A stretch of 64,000 nucleotides of DNA from Membranipora membranacea (Eukaryota > Bryozoa > Gymnolaemata > Cheilostomatida > Membraniporidae). Of the stretch, positions 11,791 through 23,100 are shown one piece after another. Every line of letters starts with the position of its first letter. Within the stretch, counting starts at the first letter, position 1. Position numbers and translations under genes: made by a program. The notes below the pieces were generated by a model that saw only the letters and a list, made by a program, of their open reading frames with translations, searched no databases and had not been told where the DNA came from. Where the stretch lies: contig OU612066.1 in assembly GCA_914767715.1 (NCBI GenBank), positions 27,192,283 through 27,256,282 of the forward strand, read 5' to 3'.

Positions 11791-14053
11791 GTAAGTCATT
11801 ACAATGGAAAGTAGCTCAACTCTGGAGCTGGATTCCTCCTATGCCCTCACCCCCTCCCCGTAACGCGAACCTCATTCATTGATGGCAATCTTGTGGAATT
11901 GTAAATCAATACCATAAAAAATGAAAGGAAATGTTTCTTTCATTTTTTGTTGAACAGCAGGCATTGAAAGTTGAAATTCCTAGACAAGATGTCACTCCTC
12001 CGATTTTACTATAAAATGTTGTTGTGTTCTGCATCGTAAGGCAATCAGAATACATAGGACCAAACTTATCATGTCACATTCCAGTATAAAGTCAATCTAC
12101 CACTTCAGAACCCATGGGTTCAATAAAATCACTTCACTAATAATATGATTTTGGTGTAACGATTACACACTAATAATGATGGACAAACAATCCATTAGGA
12201 ATTTTTAAGGTTTCTAAAATTTTACCACGGAAAGCCTCAAAAAATCTGTCAATTCATCTTGATTGCAGCAAAAAGTATGAAAAAATTGATACGCTGATGT
12301 GACATAGTGTTTTAAATCTGGAGTCATTGAGGGGATTTGGAGCCTAGATTAAGTAATACAATATGCAAAGTTAGCCAAAGTTTGATCAAGAAGACACCAA
12401 GGTTACATAGAATCAATGGTTATATACTCTACATAATCGTATTGATATTAGATATGAAAGTTTGCTTACACCTGAGGATTTGCATGCTCATGAACATGGA
12501 TTGTCAATATTGAATTATAACGATGACAGCAACCAGATTAAAATTCATATCTCATTGTTATGAGTCTTCTTTTGTCTCTGTCCATCCTCCACCCTTCCAA
12601 AGCCATTGACAATAGTGAGATAGCGGATGATATTTTACAAAATTTTCTGCGGAAAATATGTCATATATATTTTCAACAACAGCTTTGTGAAGGTAGCGTA
12701 GCAATTGTGTCAATCACTGATAGAAAAGAAAGCTGAAATACATTGATAACTTGATGTTTGATGTTAGCCAATGATTGTTTCATGCAAGGTGGTTATTTTT
12801 TATTCCTGGAATTTTTCTGACATCGACACTTTTGGTGGAGATCATTATCATACATTAGTATTGCTTTCAAAATTCATGTGCTAACTGTTTATCATCTCCA
12901 ATGGAGCCCAACATAACACAGCACAACACAGTCCCAACAACTCAAATAACAAGTATTCTCTTGTCTGATTTTATGAATTTCCATGAAAGACAACCATATC
13001 AGACCACAGAGTCTAACCAATGACCGATGAGTATATGAGTGTCGTCGATCTAACTCACAGGTTTTGCAATTAGGTGTGCACCATCTCTGTCCTATCACAA
13101 TTTAGGACCACACCAGGTAATTGTTTATTAATCAGCAGTGAAATTGAAACCAAAACGTTAAGGTGGAGTAGGACAATTTAGCGCAAACCTGTGAGTTGTG
13201 ACACATTGAGCTAATCTGAGTAAAGTTTCAGACTTCATATCCGATACAAATATTTATAGTGGTTATAACTGTTAACATGACACCATATTACTCATTGTGT
13301 TGCGCAAAGGGAGATGAGTTGCTAAAATGCACTTATTAATAGTTTTACCTGTGGAAAGAAAACATCAATAGGCAAATCAGAAGGCTTGTACTTTTATGCA
13401 ATCGCAGAAATCATTCCTGCCTTGTACCAGACCCAGCTTCCTTGAAATTCTGGCATAGAATTGTGTGTGGTGATTTATTATTTGGGTGTTTATCTCTGTC
13501 CATCTCACTCGTTAAGTTTTTTCCGAAGTCATGTTTTTTTTATGACTGACATGGCTTAAAATAATACCATTCACAAATAACATTTGGCCTAAGATTAAAT
13601 CTTGTTGACATTTTGAAGTCAGGCCGACTGCCAAAACCAAGTTAGATATCATATATACTTAATCACCACTTGAACTCTGGTTGATATCACATGTTGTATC
13701 TCAATGCAAGTATGCATAAACCACCTGATAAAATCTGATCTTTTTAATATATATCATAACATTTTTATTTTGCAGTGAGGTTCGAAAATATTGAGTCCGA
13801 GATGGCGACCATCTTTCAAAGGTCTCCTTTGCCGCCAAAGGCAGCAGCATATGAACTTCTGCTCAAGTCATTTAACTCTAGTCCAGTGAAGAATTCAAAA
13901 TACTATGACATTCTACCATATCTCAGTACCGTCTCACCTCAGAGTAAGGAAAGAATCGAAGGGATATACAAACTAGACTTTACATTGTTTGGATACTCAT
14001 TCTTAGAGCAAATGAAGAGCAGTGATACCAGCGTTAAAGTGCAGGTCGGTTAG
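11082..14053 (+). CDS. carbohydrate sulfotransferase (CHST8-14 / HNK-1ST type)
   Basis: Two exons, 11082-11790 and 13776-14053, 328 residues, spliced G|TG (ATTG|GTAAGT ... TTTTGCAG). A basic cytoplasmic tail and one membrane segment (about residues 18-33, LSLAGSVLLLLYLSW) make it a type II Golgi protein. Possible N-glycosylation sites are N76-L-T and N126-M-T. Family landmarks in order: 5'-phosphosulfate loop region CPMYMVASTAMK (about 97-108), 3'-phosphate loop VRDPWQRIVSAYR (159-171), the His-x-x-Pro / Cys-x-x-Cys motif HLHPISEVCGICRIKY, and the C-terminal YKLDFTLFGY. Such enzymes move sulfate from PAPS to hydroxyls of glycans (chondroitin, GalNAc, HNK-1). Oddity: the lysine usual in the 5' loop (PKVACTNWK in relatives) is methionine here. 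The exact acceptor cannot be read from sequence. About 55-60 residues of stem precede the catalytic part. Confidence 0.9.
11791..13775 (+). other. intron of the sulfotransferase gene
   Basis: Single phase-1 intron of about 2 kb. It contains an imperfect 13-bp inverted repeat pair at 13052-13064 and 13185-13197 (AACTCACAGGTTT). No exon-like sequence otherwise. Confidence 0.75.
13776..14053 (+). CDS. sulfotransferase exon 2 with stop
   Basis: Acceptor ATTTTGCAG; reads RFENIESEMATIF ... YYDILPYLSTV ... IYKLDFTLFGYSF, then stop at 14051-14053. Confidence 0.88.
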
Positions 14054-14066
14054 ACCAGAAGAAAAC

Positions 14067-14072
14067 AATAAA
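14067..14072 (+). terminator. possible polyadenylation signal, sulfotransferase
   Basis: AATAAA only 13 bases after the stop codon; a second AATAAA is at 14526-14531. Use of the first would leave an extremely short 3'UTR. Confidence 0.4.
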
Positions 14073-15009
14073 GTATAAATATAATTTGTTGTAATATGTA
14101 CTCTTTATATTTTACTGACAAAAAATCGGAGCAGGGAATTTATTCGCTGAAGCGCTTTGTCCTATTTGACTTTGGGAGTTGTCCATTTCTTCTGCAAGAG
14201 AATATAATCCTTGCAACTAACTTAAAATCTAGTTTTCAAATTCCGTGCTACAGGTTTATACTGTTTGATTGACATAATTTATTGTACAATTCTGTTTGCA
14301 ATACCATCTAACTTATTTTTGCAATCTCTTATTTGTATGCCAGCAATATTAATCGCTTTCGCTCCTATCGAAAGTATTAGGGTGAATCAAACCGGTTTAT
14401 ATTTCTAGTGATATATTTTCCTAATTTATTTATGCTATTGATGTTCAACACTCATTTACTATATGTGATCGTATTTGACATATATCTTAATATGTGACAT
14501 GGTATACAATACATGTAGACTGTCCAATAAATAAGCAATTAAACTGCTTTTCATGATCAGCATAGATTTTCTAGAATTACTGACTCATCTTCACAGTTAT
14601 ATTTGAAGACTAAGACATCATAGAACATCTAGCGATTGTTGTATTGCGAAGTTTAACTTTCTTTCATCCAAGCCATGAATTATTCACCACCATGATGATT
14701 CCTTAGTGATGTCCCTCACTGCTAGCTCCAATAATCAAGATAGTGACAGTTTTCTTTTGATGCTCACCATTAAATCACTTCCAAAAAGGTAAGTCCCACG
14801 TCTCTATTAATCATTATTCTACTATTTAATCATTGTCTACTTTTTTCTGGGCTTTCCCCACCTTTCGGTATAGTTATAGCTATCACTGTGAGTATGTAGG
14901 GTAGGGTAGTATGTTACTTACCATGCACAGCTTAGTTTGCATCGGGAAGGCTAGGAGAGCTCCTTTTCAAAATTGTAGCCGGTCAACTTTGAGTGGCCAA
15001 GTTGTTTTC
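14073..15009. other. intergenic gap
   Basis: Between the sulfotransferase 3' end and the next plus-strand gene. No coding exon seen; presumably holds the promoter and 5'UTR of the downstream gene. Confidence 0.5.
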
Positions 15010-17293
15010 ATGGAGGTGAGATGAATACTGATTTCGTTTTATAACTGTATGATGAAGTGGCAGTGGTTTATTGCTTTTTTCTGTCTAATACCATCCTATT
15101 CTTGAACAAGATTAACAAACACCCTTCAGATGATGCCTTTCCAAGGTTTTTGACACAGTTTGGATGATATGTATCATCAGAGGGGTATCCGGAACCAGAA
15201 AGCAGTTGTACATGAAATCTCTACTCAAAAGCAGCACAGTAATATGAACACTTGCAATCATTGTTATAAGCTAACTACAACTAGGATTATGTTCCTCCTT
15301 TTAATGACAGAGAATGAGAGCTTCATCACTAAAACCTATTAACGAGAGTCTAAAACATGAGAGGAAAAAGAAATATGTATCCATAGACACCGAATCAGCA
15401 AACATCAGTCAGACAACAAAACATTGTCAGGTGCACAAAGCTATCAAACAGTCGAACAGTTCTATTCGGCAGCGAAATGAGGCAGAGACATCTACGGTAG
15501 CTAAGGGGAAATCCCAGAGGAGAGATCCCAGACCTTCCAGAGGTTTGATAGCTCAACCATCAGCAGTAAAACCTGTAGGATTCTCTCAAAGGTAAGATTT
15601 TGAGAGGGACAAGACAGGTAACTTGATATTCGCTGGGTCTTAGTTCAAACTTGTCGGCATTTATAGTCAACATCACTGCTCCAGCTCCCTGCTTTGTCCG
15701 ATGATTATAGTTTGTTTAGCTGGCCAGCAAGGTTGAAATAAATAGGTAAACTACAATCAAGCACTCTTTGCGGTGAATGTCTGTAAGCCGCAGAAAGATT
15801 TGTTTCGAGAGGCCATGAGAGAAAGTTGACCATTTACACCTACAGCTTTTTCCATTTGAAATATATTTCTTAAATACAGCATGATGATCACTAACTGTAT
15901 ATACCGTGGTATGACACAGGCCTTTACTGGGCACTCTGTGTCCAATGTCAATCATCTAAGCAACTGTATCCTAAAAATACAATTTTAATTTGATTAAAAA
16001 TTCTAGTAATTTAGAATTTTATTGATAAATCTTAGAAAACAGCACTTTTTTCATGTTGTTATTTCTTTCACTCTCTCACCAACTTTCCAACACCACGGAA
16101 AATATTATTGGAGAGGCCATTACAGCCTAGTCTGAGCCCCCCAGACTTTGCCCCCTGTCCGACTGAGATAGATGTTATCAATCCAATCCTATTAATAGTT
16201 GCTATGTCTAAGCATATTTTATTCATTGCGTGGAAGGAAAGAATCCATAACAATAAATATTTTACAGGCTAGATGAAATGATTATGTTGACCAGAAGATT
16301 GACAATTGACAGACAAACCCCGCATACAGACCAACCCCTCGGTCGCCGAAGTAGCAGCTTGGCCGGAAGTAGAAAGGCAAGCAGGAATGCATCACGTCAC
16401 AGTTTATTTAATGTAGCATCAGGAGAGGGGCCAAGGAGGATATTGTCACATCATAGTCAATCTGATAATATTGGAATGTTTCAGATCGGGAGCAATAACA
16501 GTACAGCCACCCAGAGTATATTTGTGAGTAGAGATTGAGAGTGATCACTTTTTCTTGCTACCAGATCAAAAATTACCAAAATTAATTTTACATTCATACA
16601 AGATAGTGCATCCAATCAAGCAGCTTTATACGGAACACTCCGCAAAGCAAGAGAAAAAGTATGCATTTCACCTCTGCTTGCAACTGCAAACAATTTTTCC
16701 AGATATAATTTATTCATCCTCTTTATATTATGTGGACTCTCAGCTCAGCTAGCTAATATTCTTAGTGTTAGCTTAAATTATATATCATCCCCAAACTCCC
16801 CATCTAAACTAAACTTAAATCTAACTAACATTCACTCCTCCGCTCTGAGGTGGTTGCATACAGTTATTTACAGGAGTTGTCCACTCTCTATTTGTAGAAA
16901 GACGACTACCCAGAAGTTATTAAACCTGCTCACAATACACGCAGATATTCTGAATTGTACAAAGATCCAACTACACAGATGACACCAATCCACCCAGCAA
17001 AGAGCAAGTTCAGGAGGCTGATCAACATCAAGCTTCTCACACAGTCCTGGTACAGACAGAGCCTGTCTAGACAGACGACAGTCACCAAGCACTTGCCTCC
17101 AGCTGCCCTGCCACCATTATGGAAAACCCAAGGTTACAATATGACACAGCACAGGCAAGCTGAAATTGCTCCCAGTAGAAACACACAAATAGATGAGAAA
17201 GAATGGGAGAAACTTAGGCATTGCCGATATTTGAGGCCAGGTCCTGCAAAATACTGGAGCTATCGGAGATATCCCTACTCAGAATTGACCTAA
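15010..17293 (+). CDS. unrecognised basic protein, four exons
   Basis: Model: 15010-15015 (ATGGAG|GTGAGA), 15311-15591, 16268-16523 and 16898-17293; 312 residues, phases 0, 2 and 0 closing exactly. The last three exons are well supported by mutually compatible phases and good sites (ATGACAG, CAAAG|GTAAGA, TTTTACAG, TTT|GTGAGT, TTTGTAG). The six-base first exon is tentative; translation could start at ATG 15314. The N-terminal 180 residues are Ser/Arg/Lys-rich and look disordered (NESLKHERKKKYVSIDTE, RRSSSLAGSRKASRNASRHS). The last 130 residues are denser in Trp and Tyr (LLTQSWYRQSLSRQ, LPPLWKTQGYNMTQ, KYWSYRRYPYSEL). No signal peptide, membrane segment or enzyme motif. The short Trp/Tyr/Pro patches recall small microtubule-associated axonemal proteins, but this is only an impression. 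Confidence 0.65.
15311..15591 (+). CDS. unrecognised basic protein, exon 2
   Basis: Acceptor TTAATGACAG, donor CAAAG|GTAAGA, phase 2 end. Lys/Arg/Ser-rich. Confidence 0.6.
16268..16523 (+). CDS. unrecognised basic protein, exon 3
   Basis: Acceptor ATTTTACAG, donor ATATTT|GTGAGT. The leading G completes the Arg codon left by exon 2. Contains two RRSSS/RKAS-type basophilic phosphorylation-like patches. Confidence 0.6.
16898..17293 (+). CDS. unrecognised basic protein, exon 4 with stop
   Basis: Acceptor CTATTTGTAG; open for 131 codons to TAA at 17291, starting KDDYPEVIKPAHNTRRYSEL. This is the best-conserved-looking part of the protein. A competing AG lies 23 bases upstream. Confidence 0.65.
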   Translation, partial: KDDYPEVIKPAHNTRRYSELYKDPTTQMTPIHPAKSKFRRLINIKLLTQSWYRQSLSRQTTVTKHLPPAALPPLWKTQGYNMTQHRQAEIAPSRNTQIDEKEWEKLRHCRYLRPGPAKYWSYRRYPYSELT

Positions 17294-17620
17294 ATAGACT
17301 TGTTTGATTGATTATGGCCTTGAGGATTTCTAATCTAAGTTCACTTATACAAAAATGAGTTGACTTTAAATTTCGCGCATACTGCAACTGCGTTTGACAA
17401 GATTTGAGACATTTCATTGGTTAATTTACATTAATATTTATAGTTAATTCTATTAGTAAGGCACGATGTACTCATTGCCTCAGCATTACGGTAATCTAAA
17501 ATATTGCGGTGACATCGCCTGCTAGACTAAAATCAATCGGACACCTACGCTTTTGCTCTGTTTTGGAGACAAAAACTGTTTCGTTGTTGTAAATGTACAT
17601 GTACATGGCTGAATGAAAGC

Positions 17621-17818
17621 ATGGAGTTTGACCCAAACTCCTTTGTGATCGCAGGCAGGGACAAACTCCCTGATTCAGAGAGTAAAATTAAGTTTGGATT
17701 GGGAGTTGCTCCCCCAAAGTTGCTTAATTATCTTTCATCGCACCAGGCACATATTACGGCGGAGATGCCCTCTACAATAAGGTATTACCAAAGCATACAT
17801 ATAAGTTCTGGAAATTGA
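17621..17818 (+). CDS. doubtful short ORF (65 residues)
   Basis: ATG-initiated and plausible in composition (MEFDPNSFVIAGRDKLPDSE ... LGVAPPKLLNYLSSHQ), just after an ACATGTACATG-rich stretch. It may be a small protein, or a first exon ending at the weak donor ATAAG|GTATTA (17781), but no phase-compatible second exon was found before PSKH1. No family recognised. Confidence 0.25.
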   Translation: MEFDPNSFVIAGRDKLPDSESKIKFGLGVAPPKLLNYLSSHQAHITAEMPSTIRYYQSIHISSGN

Positions 17819-19250
17819 TGGAAGGATATAAAAACAACAAAAACACCTGTATAAGTGCGTGCAAATGAACCTAGACATCGACAAATGATATTTCCCTGAT
17901 TGGTTGAAACAGAGAGCTAGATTAGACCATCAGTCCACAGCTAAAGTGGGGCAGCGCCTAACAAAAACTATTATCATCTTAATAACAGCGTTTTGCAATC
18001 GCTAAAGAGCATTCGATAAATTATCTTACCTTATTATTACCTTAACTCATGTACCTACACTTCTTGATCGAACAATTCGGTGTGCATTGCTATTTTGATT
18101 TTTTGGCATTATTGTTTGTGTGTCACCTACAATTTTATTTATAAATAGTAAGTTAAATCTTTTATTTCATGTAATATCGAACCTCAAAATTACACGAAGG
18201 AACTAAAAAAGACCTATTTTGAAGGCAAATGTGTACATAGAATGTAATATTCAATAACAAAAAATATATGTTCTTCTAGGCTATTTTGAAATATATGTGA
18301 GAATTCTAATGTGTTATTATGCTGGTGGTGTGAGATGATGAGTGGAGCACCTGAGGTAGTACTTTCGATTATCTGTCACATACGGCTCAACTGATATATG
18401 TAAATAATATATTATGATTTTGTGCAATGTTATGAACTTTTATAGCTTCCTGTTGCAACAAAAGACCTAAATAGGTTGTAATGGAAGAAGCAGTGTTGTT
18501 GCTGTCAATGATAATGTAGGTCACATGACCGTTGATTGTTCTGCGTATGAATAATACAATAGAAAACAATGGTGCCTTACCAAAAGAGATAAGGGTATTG
18601 TGAAAACTTTAATCACAGCATTCATGAGATAAAAGACAGTATTGGTACTAATTGATGACTGATCAATCTTGAAACAACCCATTTCTGCTTAATATGGAAA
18701 GAAAATCAGTTGAAATACTGCTGTACTCTCACATTAACAAGGATTATTTTTCTGTGAGCATGAATATATCAAACAATAGAATGTAAACAGTCACTAAAAT
18801 GAACAGGTGCTTGCAGTATGTGCTATACACCATACTAGTAGTATCAAATTAGTGTGTGAAGGCTATCTGGCACCAAGTTGACACAGAAGATAAACCTTCC
18901 CATGTGAAAAAGAAAGATAGAACAGAACTGTACTCGGATTATACTGGAAGGATACTGTTCAACACAGCAGAACCAGGAACAAGCAGTGAAGCATTCTATT
19001 GAAAGTAACACCTATTGTGTTTGTTATTTTAGCACAATTAGTCTTTTGTGTGAGCTTGATTCAGGGGAGTAACTGCCCATTCTATGTGAAATCACCAACA
19101 GCCTTTGAAACACTTAGCACACTGAATAGGCAACAGGTCAGAAAGTGTGAGCTAGTCACTAAGCTGGTTTAGTCAGCTCTGGTGGAGAACTACCACTCCT
19201 CTTGTACTGGATAGTACCATGAGTAAATATACATCTATATACAACCAGGC
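17819..19250. other. upstream region of PSKH1
   Basis: AT-rich, no supported exon. The last few hundred bases are likely PSKH1 5'UTR and promoter. An open stretch at 18853-18999 (discussed under rejected items) is not convincing. Confidence 0.45.
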
Positions 19251-20159
19251 ATGGGTTGTGTAAACGCCAAGTTAGTACCAGGCGAGGGTGACGACACAGT
19301 AGGAGGTCCAGGACCCGAGACTGTGTACACCGGTGAAACCTCGAAGTCAAAGGATGAAAAACTGCCCAAGGACAAAGACTTTACGGATATTGAGAAAGTG
19401 AGCAAGGCAGAATCAGACAATCAGTCGCAAGCACAGTCACAGCAGCAAACAATGGATAAGAGAAAGTATAGAGTTAAAATGGACCCAAGGGTGACAGCCA
19501 AATATGATATCAAAGCCCTGATAGGTCGAGGCAGTTTTAGCCGAGTAGTCCGAGTCGAGCACAGGCAGTCTAAACAGCCATATGCTATAAAGATGATAGA
19601 CCGGTTACAGGGCAAGGAGGTGTTCGAGGCCGAGTTAGCAGTCCTTCGACGAGTGAAGCACAAGTATGTGATAACATTGGTGGAAGTGTTTGAGAGCCGT
19701 GATAAAGTTTATATGGTGATGGAGCTTGCCACAGGCGGAGAACTGTTCGATCGAATAATCGCTAAGGGTAGCTTTACTGAACGTGATGCTATCAGGGTGA
19801 TGCGTATGGTTATGGAGGGACTCAAGTATCTACATAGTCTTGGTATCACTCATAGGGATCTCAAACCAGAAAACCTCTTATACTACCACCCTGGGCATGA
19901 ATCTAGGATTCTTATAACAGACTTTGGATTAAGCGCTCACAAGCGAGCTGGAGAGGAGTACATGCAGACTACTTGTGGTACGCCTGAGTACATAGCTCCA
20001 GAGATACTGGCTAGGAAGCCTTATAACAGCCTAGTCGACGAGTGGGCTGCTGGCGTCATATGCTATATAATGCTCAGTGGTACCATGCCGTTTGACGATG
20101 AGAACCGTACGCGGCTGTATAGACAAATCCTTACTGCCAAGTATTCCTACACATCAGAG
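19251..20159 (+). CDS. PSKH1: PSKH1 exon 1
   Basis: ATG at 19251 (MGCVNAKLVPGEG), donor at 20160, phase 0. Holds the acylation signal, linker and most of the kinase domain up to KYSYTSE. Read-through past the donor ends at 20189. Confidence 0.95.
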
Positions 20160-23100
20160 GTTTGTATTATTGCTCTGTACTCTTTTTAGTCTCTAATTTT
20201 TAGACCATTAAGTTAAATTTAACTTTTTAGTGGAGCTAACCTTCTCCTTTTTCCATTTCACGTTGCGTCATATATCAGGTTTAATATGTATGTAAGTTAA
20301 ATCCTACCCACAACTCCCAAATCCCTCTAGTAATGTTCAGATTATCATACTTAGGCCAATAACTACTGCTTGATAGTCTGAAGTAATAGGGGTACCGTCA
20401 GTTCAAAGAGGTTAGAAATCGGTGATGACCCTTGGATAGCATATTTGCTAAACAATAATATATTTCTTATGAGGGGGTAGGTGTGTATTTAGAATAGGAC
20501 AGTCATTTTGTTGACAAGTTTATTATACTAGACAATTGGTCTGATATGGTTTCCTCTTTATGATATTGGTGAGCTTCTCCAATCGTCCCATGAATTTAAA
20601 AAATAATTTACATGAAACTATCCATCGTTTGAAACACAATAGTAAAGTATGGTTCTATTTGAATTCCATTTGGTTGGCCCATGGGCAACATAGAAAAGGT
20701 ATATTTTTTGTGCGAAGCGTCCTCTAAATCAATTCTCCCTTTGGCCATATTCATACATCCTGGTTGGTAAGGAATCAGATCTGCTTTGTGTTACCGTTCT
20801 GAAAACGGACATGGCAGAATGATCAAATCCCTGCTGAAACTAGAAGGATTATTGTGAAATTCTGTGATTAGCTATGCTGGCTTGGTTTTGCCTCTAATGA
20901 AGTTGATTGTCTGCCAATGAACTGGAACATTTATCTTGATCTTACTTGTTTTGAACAGTGGGATTAATTGAGTAGGGCAAAGGCCTCCATTGTTCCACAG
21001 AGTTATCAAAAAATCATCTAAATATACCAGTTAGCGATTGTGATACTTTGCTTTCATCAGTTTGCTGAATGAGGCAGGCAGGGATGAATGAGGTTCTGTC
21101 GGTTCCCAGAATTGTAGATTAGAGTGTTTGTCATCACTACATTGACAGCTTAGTAGCTGTTGATAGCCTAGTGGTCAGTCTTGTTTTTATAGTCTACATG
21201 GGCCTGCGCTATTACTTAGCCAGTGAGGCAGCTATCAAACTGCGCTATAATTAATTCAGCACCTGTTCCATTATACTCCACTGTTATAAGATTGTAATAA
21301 GAGGGTCTGTTTCTCATTTAGATAAAAATGTACAATGCTGCATTGTTTAGCCAGTTACTTGAGAGTGTAGTGTGTAGTTTCAACAATCAGGCAAGAGGAA
21401 TCTGTGTATATGAATCATTGCAAGACAAAATAATACACAAGGCTATCCAATCCAAAGACTAGAAAATGCTATAAAGTTGATTTTGGTTCATTAGTGTTGT
21501 TGAAAGAGACACTACTGTCTTGTTAATGTATTTGAATAGGATGATGTGATTTGGCATTGTAAAAGAGAATTTACTGGTTCAGTTGAGGTATTTCTCTTAT
21601 GATTTGTGATTTGTCAAAACAAATACTGTCCCATTGTTTCCTGTAGATCTCAACTTGTTTTCCATTGTCACCACGCTGATCAGTCATGCTCCATAGGATG
21701 TTTTGGCAGCGGATCTGTTTATATTGCGATTGCAGCCATCAATTTCCATTGTATTACTGTAATTGTTCGCCTGGCATGTCAGCGTATTTATGTCAAAAAC
21801 TGGGTAATAGTTTAAGCATATGAGAAAATGCTTTGTCACTTTACTTTACTACAATTTGTTTGGAGCGTCAGTCAGAGTCAACAATTTATTTGTTAGGTCA
21901 AACAAAATTCTGTATGTGAGTGGAGCTGCTCATATGTGAACCAGATTGTACAAAAAAAAGGGTACCAACGCCGTCTGTTTGAAGCACGGGCAGGCCTGTT
22001 GGTGTCCGTGAGATATTCTCATTTTCTTTGTTTGGAAAAGTGATGGCTATTTTTCAGTGCTGACTCAAGCCAAGATGGAATGTAAATTGTCTGAAAACAC
22101 AGAAACTCGACGGCGCACAATCAAGTAGTATTTTATTTCATCACATAGCTGATGGGGGCCTATGTTTGCTCACTGGGCTTGCCCATTCCAGAGCAGTGTG
22201 GAGTATTACTTGCAGTGTTGTGTTTGCGTTGCTCTCCAAATGTTTACCATTTTGTTAAAGTTGCTTACATTTGGTTTTAGAAGTCCTTGCTAAGCATAAG
22301 CAGCCCTCTGTGTCAGTATTTTAAGCTCTACCTTTGGCTAATATCATAGACAGGCATTTGAGAAATCCCTGCTCATCACTGACGTGACAATAGATGGTGA
22401 TGACAACGGGTTTCATCACATCCGCTAACAATTGTGATAACAAAACCCGTCAGGTGTGCGCATTGGGCTGAAGTTTGATCAAAACAACCTATGTTGAAAT
22501 CTGATCAATTTACTTCCATTTGCTTCGCTTTGACAATTTAGTCATAATTCAATGCTGCGGCAAGAAGAGACCAACGTCAAGAAAATTTATTTGAGACGAT
22601 ACGAAATGAGGAGTATGTAAGGACTGCGCGAATGATGACCATAGAATTATAGTGCTATGCATAGTGTGCTCATTCAGCCAAGTGCAAGTTATAACCACGT
22701 AACCATTCTCTCAACACAACCAGAGCTGGGTGTTTCATAATGCTAATTGATGGTGTGCTTCTGAATTATTATTGTTCAGCAATGTTTAAGAACTGCACTT
22801 GAGCATGTTACATCAAAGTTCAAACATACCAAAGCACAGAAATGGGCCAGCCCATCCAACTGCTGCGCGCTAGTTTAGGTTTATAGGAGTTGAAAGTAAG
22901 CCCACCAAAATATATTTCTATACTATGATTTGTGTTGATTTTTTTACGGTTAAAGCATCATCTGGGAGGATACAGTTTGAATGGATAGGAAATGTTTGAT
23001 GCTGAGTATGAATCTTGGAACAGCGTGATTGGTTTCAGGTCAACATGATGTTTGAAATTCAAGTGATCAAAGGCAAATTAAATATCTTTGTGGGCTCATT

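Noticed and set aside
18853-18999. Open frame before PSKH1 (LYSDYTGRILFNTAEPG...)
   Set aside because: Looks mildly protein-like after an AG at 18851, but no upstream exon has a matching phase; the ORF at 17621 ends in the wrong phase. It may be PSKH1 5'UTR.
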